The translations under genes and the position numbers were made by a program. From assembly GCF_002117125.1 (NCBI RefSeq), contig NZ_CP019344.1, positions 186,001 through 250,000 on the forward strand: DNA of 64,000 nt. Reading direction: 5' to 3'. The DNA is from Nonlabens spongiae. Lineage in GTDB: Bacteria; Bacteroidota; Bacteroidia; Flavobacteriales; Flavobacteriaceae. Positions 10,322 to 18,874 of this stretch are shown in pieces. Below the pieces are notes generated by a model that did no database searches, was not told where the DNA came from, and saw nothing but the letters and a program-made list of their open reading frames with translations. Within the stretch, counting starts at the first letter, position 1. The number at the start of each line of letters is the position of its first letter.

Positions 10322-11040
10322 AATCCTTGAGTAAGATGTGTGTAGTCTTTAAGTATAGTGCGTACAAAAACGGCATCACGTAAATCAGATTGAATCTTTA
10401 GAATTTGTTCAATCTTATCTCTTAAGACTTTTAGAGTTTCATAGTCTTTGCTATCTCCAGCCAGGCGGTAGATTTCTTTGATCTCGTTGACCTGATTGTC
10501 GCTGAGTAAAGTAACCATATTAAAAGTAGGAGTATAAGTTGACTCAACCTCTTCAAGTATGGTATGGGAGACACGCGTCTTTTTGCGGGTATCTATAACA
10601 ATCGTGTCTGCTGCAGCATCGCCCAGACGCTGGTTTTGATCAGTAAATATGATCGATATGAGCCCCACTGCACCAGTGGTAGTCCATATGTCGATAAGTC
10701 TCAAAATCCAGCGGATAATGTAGTCTGACCAGCTGGCAGGAGCACCGTCCCTTTTTACTACCTTGATGCTCATGATAAACTTTCCCGGTGTTCTTCCATT
10801 AAAAAGAAGGTGAAATATGAGACTGTAGGTCATGACAGGTAGGTAGGATAATTGTCTTAGTCCTATTCTACCGTCTTCGGGCATGATCGAGCCTAGGCCC
10901 ATATCCATGTATGCAAGTACCACCATATAGATAAATATGATGATCAAATCGATCAGCACTGCTAGAATTCGGTGTCCCAAACTCGCAATATTGTAACTTA
11001 TCTTTACATTTTGCGCGGTACTGATCGCCGTATACAACAT
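10318..11040 (-). CDS. RDD-family membrane protein
   Basis: 240 aa. The RDD signature HRILAVLIDLIIIF (about 24-37) and RTPGKFIMSIKVV plus the RWILRLIDIW helix mark the RDD domain, a small integral-membrane domain of unclear function (sometimes ion-transport related). The last 80 residues are soluble and helical. It is divergent from the SpoIIM-DUF58 operon with only 39 bases between; RDD genes often accompany SpoIIM/MoxR/DUF58 clusters, so a shared role is likely. Confidence 0.9.
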   Translation of the reverse strand: MLYTAISTAQNVKISYNIASLGHRILAVLIDLIIIFIYMVVLAYMDMGLGSIMPEDGRIGLRQLSYLPVMTYSLIFHLLFNGRTPGKFIMSIKVVKRDGAPASWSDYIIRWILRLIDIWTTTGAVGLISIIFTDQNQRLGDAAADTIVIDTRKKTRVSHTILEEVESTYTPTFNMVTLLSDNQVNEIKEIYRLAGDSKDYETLKVLRDKIEQILKIQSDLRDAVFVRTILKDYTHLTQGL

Positions 11041-11064
11041 GAATTTTTAAGTTTTATCTTAGCC

Positions 11065-11072
11065 CAAAAATA
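11065..11072 (-). promoter_or_regulatory. -7 box of the RDD-TRIC operon
   Basis: Minus-strand TATTTTTG, 24 bases before the ATG at 11040, inside the 39-bp divergent gap. The plus strand has only a weaker TATCTTAG at 11055-11062 for the opposite operon. Confidence 0.5.
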
Positions 11073-11079
11073 AGCTTCA

Positions 11080-12036
11080 ATGCGCGAAGCAGCATTTGTA
11101 AAACAAAATAAAGATAAATGGATGGCTTTTGAACGAGCCATGGATAGTAAATCAACCATCAATCCAGACCACCTGGCTGACCTTTACATCCAATTGACCA
11201 ATGATCTAGCCTTTGCTCAGACCTATTACAAAGGCAGTAAGACTTTGTTGTATTTGAATTCTTTGGCAAGTCAGGCGCACCAAAATATCTATAAAAACAA
11301 AAAAGAGTCTGGAAACCGTATAGGTCGGTTTTTCTTAAAGGAATTTCCTTTGTTCTTTGCTGGTCATCAAATGACTCTGCTGTATGCTTTTCTGATTTTC
11401 ATGGCAGCGGTTTTCATAGGTACGATTAGTTCGTTGTATGACGATTCTTATGTCAGATTGATTTTGAGCGATGCCTACGTGAATATGACGCTGGAAAACA
11501 TCAAGAATGGCAACCCGACCGGAGTATATCAGGATGCGGGTCAATTGAGTATGTTTCTAGCTATAACAATCAATAACATTAGGGTAGGTATGCTCTGTTT
11601 TGCGGCTGGGCTGCTCACCAGTATCGGATCTGCTTATATATTATTTAGAAATGGAGTGATGGTAGGAGCTTTTTTTACCATGTTTTATCTGGAGAACGTG
11701 GGACTGGAATCATGGAGTGTGATCATGCTGCATGGTACGATTGAGCTTAGTATCATAGTTATATGCGGTGCGGCTGGTATGGTCATGGGTAACGCCATAA
11801 TTTTTCCGAAAACCTATTCTAGGCGTCTCAGTTTTATCCAGGGTGCAAAAAAAGGCGTGAAAATCGTCATGAGTACGGTTCCTTTATTTGTTGTTGCTGG
11901 ATTCATTGAAGGTTTTGTGACTCGGTATGCATTTATGCCTGCGGTAATTAAATATTCAATAGTCACATTAAGTGCAGCAATTATTCTAGGCTACTACGTC
12001 TATTATCCACGATATTTGAAACGCATCTATGGATAA
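11080..12036 (+). CDS. SpoIIM-like (stage II sporulation protein M) membrane protein
   Basis: 318 aa. A soluble helical N-terminus beginning MREAAFVKQNKDKWMAFE is followed by about five hydrophobic segments, with NNIRVGMLCFAAGL and LHGTIELSIIVICGAAG, the SpoIIM family core. The organism does not sporulate as far as can be inferred; in Bacteroidetes these proteins sit with MoxR/DUF58 genes. First gene of a coupled operon (8-base overlap with the next). Confidence 0.9.
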   Translation: MREAAFVKQNKDKWMAFERAMDSKSTINPDHLADLYIQLTNDLAFAQTYYKGSKTLLYLNSLASQAHQNIYKNKKESGNRIGRFFLKEFPLFFAGHQMTLLYAFLIFMAAVFIGTISSLYDDSYVRLILSDAYVNMTLENIKNGNPTGVYQDAGQLSMFLAITINNIRVGMLCFAAGLLTSIGSAYILFRNGVMVGAFFTMFYLENVGLESWSVIMLHGTIELSIIVICGAAGMVMGNAIIFPKTYSRRLSFIQGAKKGVKIVMSTVPLFVVAGFIEGFVTRYAFMPAVIKYSIVTLSAAIILGYYVYYPRYLKRIYG

Positions 12037-12958
12037 GAATTATGTAGAACCTCGGTTGCGTCGGGACTTTGGAGGAATTATTACGGCTTACTTTGAATTT
12101 GTACGCTATAACTACAAAGGCCTTTTTAATAGCTTCATTGCCTATAATGGGATCTTTATGATTCTCGTTCTTTTGTTTGGCTACCTCTTTATAACTAACA
12201 TTGTAGAGTATGCGGTTACACAGAGCAATTGGGTTCCAGGAGAAGATCGGTCAGAGATGGGAGCGCTTGCGGCAGGTATGTCTGTGATACTGTTTTTTCT
12301 GGTACTGGGATTGGCATCCATATTTAATTATTGCATAGCGAGTGCTTATATCAGCATTTATGAGAGGGATAAAGAGAACAATGTAACGCGAAAGGCTGTT
12401 TGGAAAAAATTCAAGCCAAAAATCTGGGGTATGATCGTTTACATCATAGCGGCGGTTACATTGTATTTCGTTTATTTTATAGTAAATATTATCCTCGCGT
12501 TCATACCCATCCTAGGTACGCTTGTTTCCTTGCTTATTGCTTTGGGATTTAACGTTTGGATGGGGCTAACGGTATTTAGTTACATACATGGTGATGGAAA
12601 TGTTTTTGAATCCTTTGGTGAGGCGTGGACGCTTTTATTTAGATCATTTTGGAAAAGTATAGGAGTCAATTTTGTCATAGGTTTTATAATACAAATTACC
12701 CTTTTTGCTCTTAACATGGTACCTGGCGTCATTATGTTTTTGTATGTATTCAATTCTGTGGAAACCAATAATGGTTTAGAAGGTGACGTTTTTTCACAAA
12801 TTCTCATTGTGGTCATGATGGCGTTATTTGCCATTACCTTTATGCTGATCCAGCTGTTCTCGCAGTCAGTAAATGGCTTTCTGTATTTTAATTTGCACGA
12901 GGTGCGGCACAATACGTACCTGCGCAGCCGCATCGATAAACTTGGGGAGATCACATGA
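12029..12958 (+). CDS. Multi-pass membrane protein of unknown function
   Basis: 309 aa with about six long hydrophobic segments (for example ILVLLFGYLFIT near 46, IVYIIAAVTLYFVYFIV near 145 and a C-terminal one near 270). No enzymatic motif. Both ends overlap neighbours (8 and 4 bases), so it is a fixed member of the SpoIIM-DUF4129-DUF4350-MoxR-DUF58 set and probably a membrane partner of that system. Confidence 0.85.
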   Translation: MDKNYVEPRLRRDFGGIITAYFEFVRYNYKGLFNSFIAYNGIFMILVLLFGYLFITNIVEYAVTQSNWVPGEDRSEMGALAAGMSVILFFLVLGLASIFNYCIASAYISIYERDKENNVTRKAVWKKFKPKIWGMIVYIIAAVTLYFVYFIVNIILAFIPILGTLVSLLIALGFNVWMGLTVFSYIHGDGNVFESFGEAWTLLFRSFWKSIGVNFVIGFIIQITLFALNMVPGVIMFLYVFNSVETNNGLEGDVFSQILIVVMMALFAITFMLIQLFSQSVNGFLYFNLHEVRHNTYLRSRIDKLGEIT

Positions 12959-13728
12959 AGAAGTTGATTGTTTTTTGTTCTGTTTTTTTAGGTCTCGTCC
13001 CGATAACTATCGGGATCGCGAAAGCGCAAAATCTAGAAGATCTCATGCCCACCATCCAGGAGCCAGAAGAGAAGGTTATAGATACCCTAGGCCGGGTCTA
13101 CGATGATTCTACTATCGATAAAAGAAGTTTCGGAAATTTAAATGACACCTATTCTGGACCAGAATTTAAATACACGGAGGTTGAAGATGAGTCTGAAAAC
13201 TTCTTATCGGGTTTCTTCAATGGGATTTTTGAATTTATTCGTACGGTTTTCGGTATCGATGTGAGTCCTGTCATGGCTCAAATCATTAAGATTTTTGTCT
13301 ATATGATTATAGGTGGCTTTGCGGTTTATTTCTTGGTACGCCTACTCAGTGTAGAGTCAGCCAGTGCTATAGTGGGTCGCAATCGTAATAAAGCTACGGC
13401 CGTATCCATTGAAGATACCCACATTGAGGAATTGGATCTTGAAAATTTGATCAGGGAAAGTGTTGCTGCCGGGAACTACCGGCAGGCGATACGATACATG
13501 TATCTGGAAACACTCAAATTACTGAGCAGCACCGGTAGGATAGAATGGGACCAGCAAAAGACTAATGGTGATTACTTGAGGGAGATTAAAAATCCTACTA
13601 CCAGAGAGAAGTTTAAACGCATTTCTTACCTATATGATCATATATGGTATGGAGAGTTTGACCTTAATAACAATAGTTTTGAGGACGCACGCGACCAGTT
13701 CAACAGCATCAAAACTAAAATGGCGTGA
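12955..13728 (+). CDS. DUF4129 domain protein with signal peptide
   Basis: 257 aa. A signal peptide (MKKLIVFCSVFLGLV...) is followed by an acidic periplasmic stretch, a single membrane segment near 110-130 (IFVYMIIGGFAVYFLV) and a cytoplasmic DUF4129-type helical domain with RQAIRYMYLETLKLL and NGDYLREI. The end of the signal peptide, VPITIGIAKAQ, is encoded by two palindromic repeats fused together (12998-13026), so this gene's export signal was rebuilt from repeat DNA. The 4-base ATGA overlap with the previous gene fixes the start. Confidence 0.88.
   Translation: MKKLIVFCSVFLGLVPITIGIAKAQNLEDLMPTIQEPEEKVIDTLGRVYDDSTIDKRSFGNLNDTYSGPEFKYTEVEDESENFLSGFFNGIFEFIRTVFGIDVSPVMAQIIKIFVYMIIGGFAVYFLVRLLSVESASAIVGRNRNKATAVSIEDTHIEELDLENLIRESVAAGNYRQAIRYMYLETLKLLSSTGRIEWDQQKTNGDYLREIKNPTTREKFKRISYLYDHIWYGEFDLNNNSFEDARDQFNSIKTKMA
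12998..13026. repeat. Composite repeat: TCCCGATAACTATCGGGA joined to half of CGCTTTCGCGAAAGCG
   Basis: An 18-base near-palindrome (12998-13015) abuts TCGCGAAAGCG (13016-13026), the right part of the common palindrome. It lies in frame in the DUF4129 gene and encodes P-I-T-I-G-I-A-K-A. Confidence 0.8.
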
Positions 13729-15002
13729 TAGACAAGCGGTCCAAGTTCATATTGTTCGGGTTACTCGCGCTTATCTTGATTCTCTTTGTCGTGGAGAGCA
13801 CCAGGCCTAGGCCCATACGCTGGAATGAGAGTTACACCAGCGGTGACAAGATTCCATTTGCTTGCTATATACTCTATGATCAACTTGAAAATTTATTTCC
13901 CGAGCAGGAAATTACCTCAGTAGATCAAACACCTTATGACTTCATGCGCAACAATGAGGACATAACGGGAGCCAATTATATTTTCATAAATGGCTGGCTC
14001 GACTTTGATCAGGTAGAGGTGGAGTATCTCATGGATTTTGCCTCTAGAGGGAACAAAGTTTTTATTTCATCTAATGCCCCATACGGTGCACTGGCAGATT
14101 CTCTAAATATTAAAGCCAATAATAATTACACCCGATACAGTAAAGAAACTCCAGATACGCTCACGACTAGATTCAGTAATGAAGCCTTAAATGATCGTGT
14201 GTATAGCTTTGAAAAAGGAAGCTCCTATCGCTACTTTACAAGTTACGATTCCTTAAATACTAAGATCTTAAGCACGGTCATGATAGATCGGGCAAAGCGT
14301 AATTTTGTGGAAGAAGCTATCAATACGGGCCAGAAAGAAGATGATGAGGATGTAGAAATCGATCCAGAAAGTATACCACAAGTAGACTTCATAGAAACAA
14401 AAGTGGGCGACGGTGCAATCTACTATAATCTGAATCCTATTGCGTTTACAAATTATTATTTATTGCAACCAGATCACGCCGGTTATGTAAGTGGAGCATT
14501 GTCTTACCTGAATGACGGTCCGGTCTATTTTGATGATTATGGCAAGTCGGGTAGGAAAGTGGTGACCTCTCCCTTGCGGTTCATATTATCTGAGCCTACT
14601 CTCAAAGCAGCTTATTACGTTGTAATCGTATCAGTATTGCTATATCTTGTTATAGGAAGCAAGCGCCGTCAGCGCATTATACCTGTCATCAAACCTTTTA
14701 AGAATGAAACTGTTGCATTTACCAGAACCATAGGCAGCATGTATTTTGAGAGCAAGGATTATAGCGGTATCATCAATAAGAAAATCCAGTACTTTTTGGA
14801 ACATCTGCGTTCTACTTATTTTATGGATACCACGCAACTCAATGCGACATTCATAAAGCGATTGTCTCAAAAAAGCAATTATCCAGAGTCCCAAACAACT
14901 GATTTGATCAATTATATCAACGGTTTGAGACAAAAACCTCTTCATACTGAACACGAACTCAAAGAGCTGACCAAAAAAATAGAAGCTTTTCTAAATCGAT
15001 AA
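13725..15002 (+). CDS. DUF4350 domain protein
   Basis: 425 aa from a GTG overlapping the DUF4129 stop by 4 bases. An N-terminal membrane anchor (FILFGLLALILILFVVES) is followed by a Rossmann-like DUF4350 domain (ANYIFINGWLDFDQ, GNKVFISSNAPYG) facing the periplasm, a second membrane segment near 295 (AAYYVVIVSVLLYLVIG) and a cytoplasmic helical tail. Function unknown; found with MoxR and DUF58 genes. Confidence 0.88.
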   Translation: MIDKRSKFILFGLLALILILFVVESTRPRPIRWNESYTSGDKIPFACYILYDQLENLFPEQEITSVDQTPYDFMRNNEDITGANYIFINGWLDFDQVEVEYLMDFASRGNKVFISSNAPYGALADSLNIKANNNYTRYSKETPDTLTTRFSNEALNDRVYSFEKGSSYRYFTSYDSLNTKILSTVMIDRAKRNFVEEAINTGQKEDDEDVEIDPESIPQVDFIETKVGDGAIYYNLNPIAFTNYYLLQPDHAGYVSGALSYLNDGPVYFDDYGKSGRKVVTSPLRFILSEPTLKAAYYVVIVSVLLYLVIGSKRRQRIIPVIKPFKNETVAFTRTIGSMYFESKDYSGIINKKIQYFLEHLRSTYFMDTTQLNATFIKRLSQKSNYPESQTTDLINYINGLRQKPLHTEHELKELTKKIEAFLNR

Positions 15003-15004
15003 CC

Positions 15005-16216
15005 ATGGAAAACAAAGATCCCAAAGAAGAAAATAAAGAAATGCAATCATCAGCAAATGATGGATTGCAAGAGCCTGCACAAGAGCAATTTGTTCACAGT
15101 CCCGATGCTTCCCATGGTCAAGTAGATGGTGAGGGGTCTCGCTTTCGCGAAAGCGAAAATGAAAAAAGCAGTTCTTACCAGGAATCTCCAGTAACACCAG
15201 CTCAAACAGAAGGTGGCGCTAGCCCAGAAGCAAAATCAATGGAATCACTGCAGTTCAAAAACCGTATCGATCTTGAACAATTGTCCAGCGCTGTTGCACA
15301 GATCAAAGCAGAATTGTCAAAGGTGATCATAGGTCAGGAAGAGATGATCGATTTGCTGATTGTAAGTATCCTGGCAAACGGTCATTCCCTGATTGAAGGA
15401 GTTCCCGGCGTTGCAAAAACGGTAACGGCAAAACTGCTTGCTAAGACTATGCAAGTCGATTTCAATCGCATCCAGTTCACGCCAGATCTTATGCCTAGTG
15501 ATATTTTGGGAACATCAGTCTACTCGCTTAAAGAAAATGAGTTTGAATTTAAGGCGGGACCTATTTTTTCAAATATCATTCTGATCGATGAGATCAACCG
15601 CTCTCCAGCAAAAACCCAAGCCGCACTTTTTGAAGCCATGGCCGAGCGTCAAGTAACCATAGACGGTAAAGAATATGAATTGAAGGCTCCGTTTTTAGTC
15701 TTTGCGACCCAAAATCCGGTAGAACAAGAAGGTACGTATAGATTACCAGAAGCACAGCTGGACCGTTTTCTTTTCAAAATCAATGTAGATTATCCCAATC
15801 TGGATGAGGAAATTAAAATCCTGGAAGGCAATCACCATCGCTACAATGCAGACCCAGAATCCTTGATTAACGGAGTGATGAATGCAGAGGAGATTGTTAC
15901 ATATCAAGAAACTGTTTCAAAAATAATCGTAGAGCGCAACTTGATCAGTTACATAGCTCAGATCGTCATGACCACGCGTAACAATCCAAATATTTACCTA
16001 GGAGCATCGCCTAGAGCCAGTATTGCCATCATGAATGGTGCAAAGGCTTATGCTGCGATCATGAACCGTGATTTTGTTACTCCTGACGATGTAAAATACA
16101 TAAGCAAGGCAGTATTACGACACCGAATCATTCTCACTCCTGAGCGTGAGATGGAAGGTTTTACTCCAGATCGTGCAGTGGCGCAGATTTTAGAAACTGT
16201 TGAGGTACCTAGATAG
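15005..16216 (+). CDS. MoxR-type AAA+ ATPase
   Basis: 403 aa. The AAA+ core has Walker A GVPGVAKT (about 132-139), Walker B IILIDEINR and sensor ATQNPVEQEG, which are MoxR hallmarks; MoxR ATPases act as chaperones that activate partner complexes. The first roughly 85 residues are a Gln/Glu/Ser-rich disordered extension containing the palindrome-encoded RFRES (46-50). Starts 2 bases after DUF4350 and shares one base with the DUF58 gene. Confidence 0.95.
   Translation: MENKDPKEENKEMQSSANDGLQEPAQEQFVHSPDASHGQVDGEGSRFRESENEKSSSYQESPVTPAQTEGGASPEAKSMESLQFKNRIDLEQLSSAVAQIKAELSKVIIGQEEMIDLLIVSILANGHSLIEGVPGVAKTVTAKLLAKTMQVDFNRIQFTPDLMPSDILGTSVYSLKENEFEFKAGPIFSNIILIDEINRSPAKTQAALFEAMAERQVTIDGKEYELKAPFLVFATQNPVEQEGTYRLPEAQLDRFLFKINVDYPNLDEEIKILEGNHHRYNADPESLINGVMNAEEIVTYQETVSKIIVERNLISYIAQIVMTTRNNPNIYLGASPRASIAIMNGAKAYAAIMNRDFVTPDDVKYISKAVLRHRIILTPEREMEGFTPDRAVAQILETVEVPR
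15140..15155. repeat. CGCTTTCGCGAAAGCG palindrome inside moxR
   Basis: Perfect copy in the low-complexity N-terminal extension, read as R-F-R-E-S. Confidence 0.95.
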
Positions 16217-17550
16217 TGAAGCGATTCTACAGGACATTTTTCTTGACTAAGCGATTATTCATCTGTCTGATCGCGGCAGTTATCAGCTTTATGCTGGCAT
16301 TTCTGGCGCCTAGGCTTTATGAATATTTGCTGATAGGAGTTTATATGTTAATTGCAGCAATAGTGATTGATGTTGCTTTACTCTATCGTACTAAGAGAGG
16401 CATTGTGGCATCTCGTGAACTACCAGATAAATTGTCTAATGGAGATAAGAACCCGGTAACCCTCAAAATACGAAATCAGTACCCCATGAAAATGGATCTT
16501 ACTGTAATTGATGAGTTGCCCGACCAGTTTCAAAAAAGAGATTTTGAAATCCATCTACAGCTCGAGGGGCAAAAAAATCACAGTATTTTTTACACTGTAC
16601 GTCCTACGGAACGTGGAGAATTTCACTGGGCCGCGATCAGGGTTTTTGTAAAAACAGCTTTAGGTCTTGTCACGCGTAGATATAGCTCTGATAGCGACGG
16701 TATGGTGCCTACCTACCCATCATTTTTGCAGATGCGCAAGTACGAGCTCATGGCTTTTACTAATAAACTGCGGGATCATGGGATGAAGAAAATACGTCGT
16801 ATAGGTCATACCCTAGAGTTTGAGCAGATCAAAGAGTACGTGCAAGGAGACGACATCAGGAACATGAATTGGAAGGCTACAGCTAAGCGCAACCAGCTCA
16901 TGATCAATCAGTATCAAGATGAGAAATCCCAACCGGTATATTCTGTAATTGATAAAGGTAGAGTCATGCAAATGCCTTTTGAAGAGCTGAAGCTACTGGA
17001 CTATGCGATAAATTCCACGCTTGTGATTTCAAACATCGCCTTGAAAAAAGGTGACAAGGCGGGCATGTTCAGTTTTTCTGATAAAGTTCAAAATCAGGTA
17101 ATGGCTCAGAAAAAAGCCTCTCAAATGAATTTGATTCTGGAAACACTTTATAATCTAGACACCGATTTTAAGGAAAGCGATTTTTCCAGGCTTTATATAG
17201 ATGTAAAGAACAAGATTACCCAGCGCAGCCTGTTGTTGCTGTATACAAATTTTGAGACTTTGGATGCGCTGCATAGACAATTGCCTTACCTACAAGCCAT
17301 CGCAAAAAACCATTTGCTGGTAGTCATCTTTTTCCAGAATACCGAGCTCAAAAAAATGACACAGGAGCCCGTCACGGACACCCGAGATATTTTTGACAAG
17401 ACCATTGCTCAAAAATTCATGTATGAAAAGAAACTCATCGTGAACGAACTCAACAATTACGGAATTCAAACCATTCTCACCGAACCTCAAAACCTTACCG
17501 TAAACACGATTAATAAGTATTTAGAAATTAAAGCGAGAGGACTGCTTTAA
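16216..17550 (+). CDS. DUF58 domain protein (MoxR partner)
   Basis: 444 aa from a GTG overlapping the moxR stop. Two N-terminal hydrophobic segments, a beta-sandwich region, then the DUF58 signature around 190-230 (FEQIKEYVQGDDIRNMNWKA) and a vWA-like fold (VYSVIDKGRVM with later GDKAGMFSFSD). DUF58 proteins are the usual substrate or partner of MoxR ATPases. Last tightly coupled gene of the operon. Confidence 0.93.
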   Translation: MKRFYRTFFLTKRLFICLIAAVISFMLAFLAPRLYEYLLIGVYMLIAAIVIDVALLYRTKRGIVASRELPDKLSNGDKNPVTLKIRNQYPMKMDLTVIDELPDQFQKRDFEIHLQLEGQKNHSIFYTVRPTERGEFHWAAIRVFVKTALGLVTRRYSSDSDGMVPTYPSFLQMRKYELMAFTNKLRDHGMKKIRRIGHTLEFEQIKEYVQGDDIRNMNWKATAKRNQLMINQYQDEKSQPVYSVIDKGRVMQMPFEELKLLDYAINSTLVISNIALKKGDKAGMFSFSDKVQNQVMAQKKASQMNLILETLYNLDTDFKESDFSRLYIDVKNKITQRSLLLLYTNFETLDALHRQLPYLQAIAKNHLLVVIFFQNTELKKMTQEPVTDTRDIFDKTIAQKFMYEKKLIVNELNNYGIQTILTEPQNLTVNTINKYLEIKARGLL

Positions 17551-17558
17551 AGATTTTA

Positions 17559-17566
17559 TATCTTTA
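17559..17566 (+). promoter_or_regulatory. -7-like box 5 bases before the 17572 gene
   Basis: TATCTTTA, one mismatch to TAnnTTTG, then AAGGC and the ATG. Could give a separate leaderless transcript for the gene after the operon. Confidence 0.3.
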
Positions 17567-17571
17567 AAGGC

Positions 17572-18033
17572 ATGAAGCGATTGTATTTTATTAATGATTG
17601 GTTTGCTCGACAGCCTGGTTATGTCAGATATCCATTGATAATTGTACTAGGCTCTTCTTATGTATTATTTACCAACGGTCTAGATTGGATCTTTGGGGAG
17701 TCTCAACTCAATGTGATTATATCTATAATTACATATTTATGTTTGGTAGGTTGGATTATTTTTCAGTCACAAGTTAAAAATGCCTTCATTTATACTCAGG
17801 GGGATATTTTCGGAATCCGGATTGACGGGAACCGTGTAGATTTTCAAGCGACACACATCTCCGAAGTCAGTCTTGATGACAACCATTTGTTAAAAATCAG
17901 GCGTATCAATCGCATAGATAGTTTTGATTTGTCACCTTTCAGAGAAAAGGACAGAGACAAACTCATGAAATACCTCAAAGAGTTTCTGAGCGATGAGGTT
18001 GAATTGCATAGCAATAGTATTCCTACGGTTTGA
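17572..18033 (+). CDS. Small two-TM membrane protein, PH-like tail
   Basis: 153 aa. Two hydrophobic segments (about 20-36 and 47-66) followed by a soluble beta-rich domain (GIRIDGNRVDFQATHISEVSL) that resembles bacterial PH-like domains. 21 bases after DUF58, so it may be the tail of that operon, though a TATCTTTA box lies just upstream. No specific function recognised. Confidence 0.75.
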   Translation: MKRLYFINDWFARQPGYVRYPLIIVLGSSYVLFTNGLDWIFGESQLNVIISIITYLCLVGWIIFQSQVKNAFIYTQGDIFGIRIDGNRVDFQATHISEVSLDDNHLLKIRRINRIDSFDLSPFREKDRDKLMKYLKEFLSDEVELHSNSIPTV

Positions 18034-18060
18034 TACTATTTCAAAACATTCCTACTGAAA

Positions 18061-18545
18061 TTGAAAATCGTACTCATCATATTTTCTGTGATTTTTCTGT
18101 GGTGCGGTGATCCACACGCAACTGTGGATTGTAAAGTGAAAGGAGAATTATGTCAACAAACTTCGCCAGATTACGATGTCGCTGTACAGCTCGTTAACGA
18201 CTATGTTTATTTTCTAAACAATTCAAAGTCTGAAGTTGAAGTTATTAATTGGTTTGCGACTAGAAAAAACCTCACAAAAGGTTTAAATAACAAGTCATAG
18301 AAATACTTACTGAAGCCCATGATAAAGATCCTTTATTTGGTTTAGGCTTCGATCCTATTTTTGATGCTCAGGATCATCCAGAAAAATTCGAAATTGAAAG
18401 TCCTGAATCGGAATATATGGTTGTAAAAGGTAGGGATTGGTCCAGCTTTAAGCTGACGATGCGGTTAAAATTTGAAAATGGTAAATGGGTGGTTGATGGA
18501 GCAGGAACCATTTATATTCCCGCTGATAAGAGATTCAAAAAGTAG
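18061..18545 (+). pseudogene. Frameshifted small secreted protein gene
   Basis: From a TTG at 18061 the first frame gives a signal peptide (IVLIIFSVIFLWCG) and about 70 residues, stopping at 18300. A second frame continues without a stop to 18545: it reads QVIEILTEAHDKDPLFGLGF and ends in the tail GTIYIPADKRFKK. The frames join if one base is restored near 18283-18290. The combined product of about 160 aa has the look of a DUF3828-type exported protein, a weak assignment. Either a real one-base deletion or a sequencing error. Confidence 0.6.
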
Positions 18546-18574
18546 ATTTAAGCTAACTAGAGTATGAAATTTAA

Positions 18575-18754
18575 TTAATTTGGGTTGATTTGGCTTCTAA
18601 GCAAATCTATTTCATCTTTGATATTCAGTGCCTTGGCATTCAATTTATCGCTGGTCTGACGACAGTTCAGAGCAATCTCAAAAGACCTTTTCATAAGCTC
18701 GCAATACTGAGCTTTCTTTTGTTGTAGTATATTAAACTTTTCTTTGTGTGGCAT
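18575..18754 (-). CDS. 59-aa helical protein of unknown function
   Basis: Short reading frame starting MPHKEKFNILQQKKAQ and ending RSQINPN. It is charged and helical throughout with heptad-like hydrophobics, no signal and two cysteines. Support for being real: a perfect TATTTTTG promoter box 17 bases upstream, codon use like neighbours, and placement in an otherwise empty 330-bp gap. Could be a small regulatory or coiled-coil protein; no family recognised. Confidence 0.6.
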   Translation of the reverse strand: MPHKEKFNILQQKKAQYCELMKRSFEIALNCRQTSDKLNAKALNIKDEIDLLRSQINPN

Positions 18755-18771
18755 AATTTCTAACTCTGGCG

Positions 18772-18779
18772 CAAAAATA
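18772..18779 (-). promoter_or_regulatory. -7 box for the 59-aa gene
   Basis: Minus-strand TATTTTTG, perfect TAnnTTTG match, 17 bases before the ATG at 18754. Confidence 0.45.
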
Positions 18780-18874
18780 AAAGCTGATTTGTTAAGAAAT
18801 CGTTACGGAATTAAGTATTAGTTACTAAAATATTTAAAAGATTCAACAAACTGCAAATGTGAGATTGTATTATA

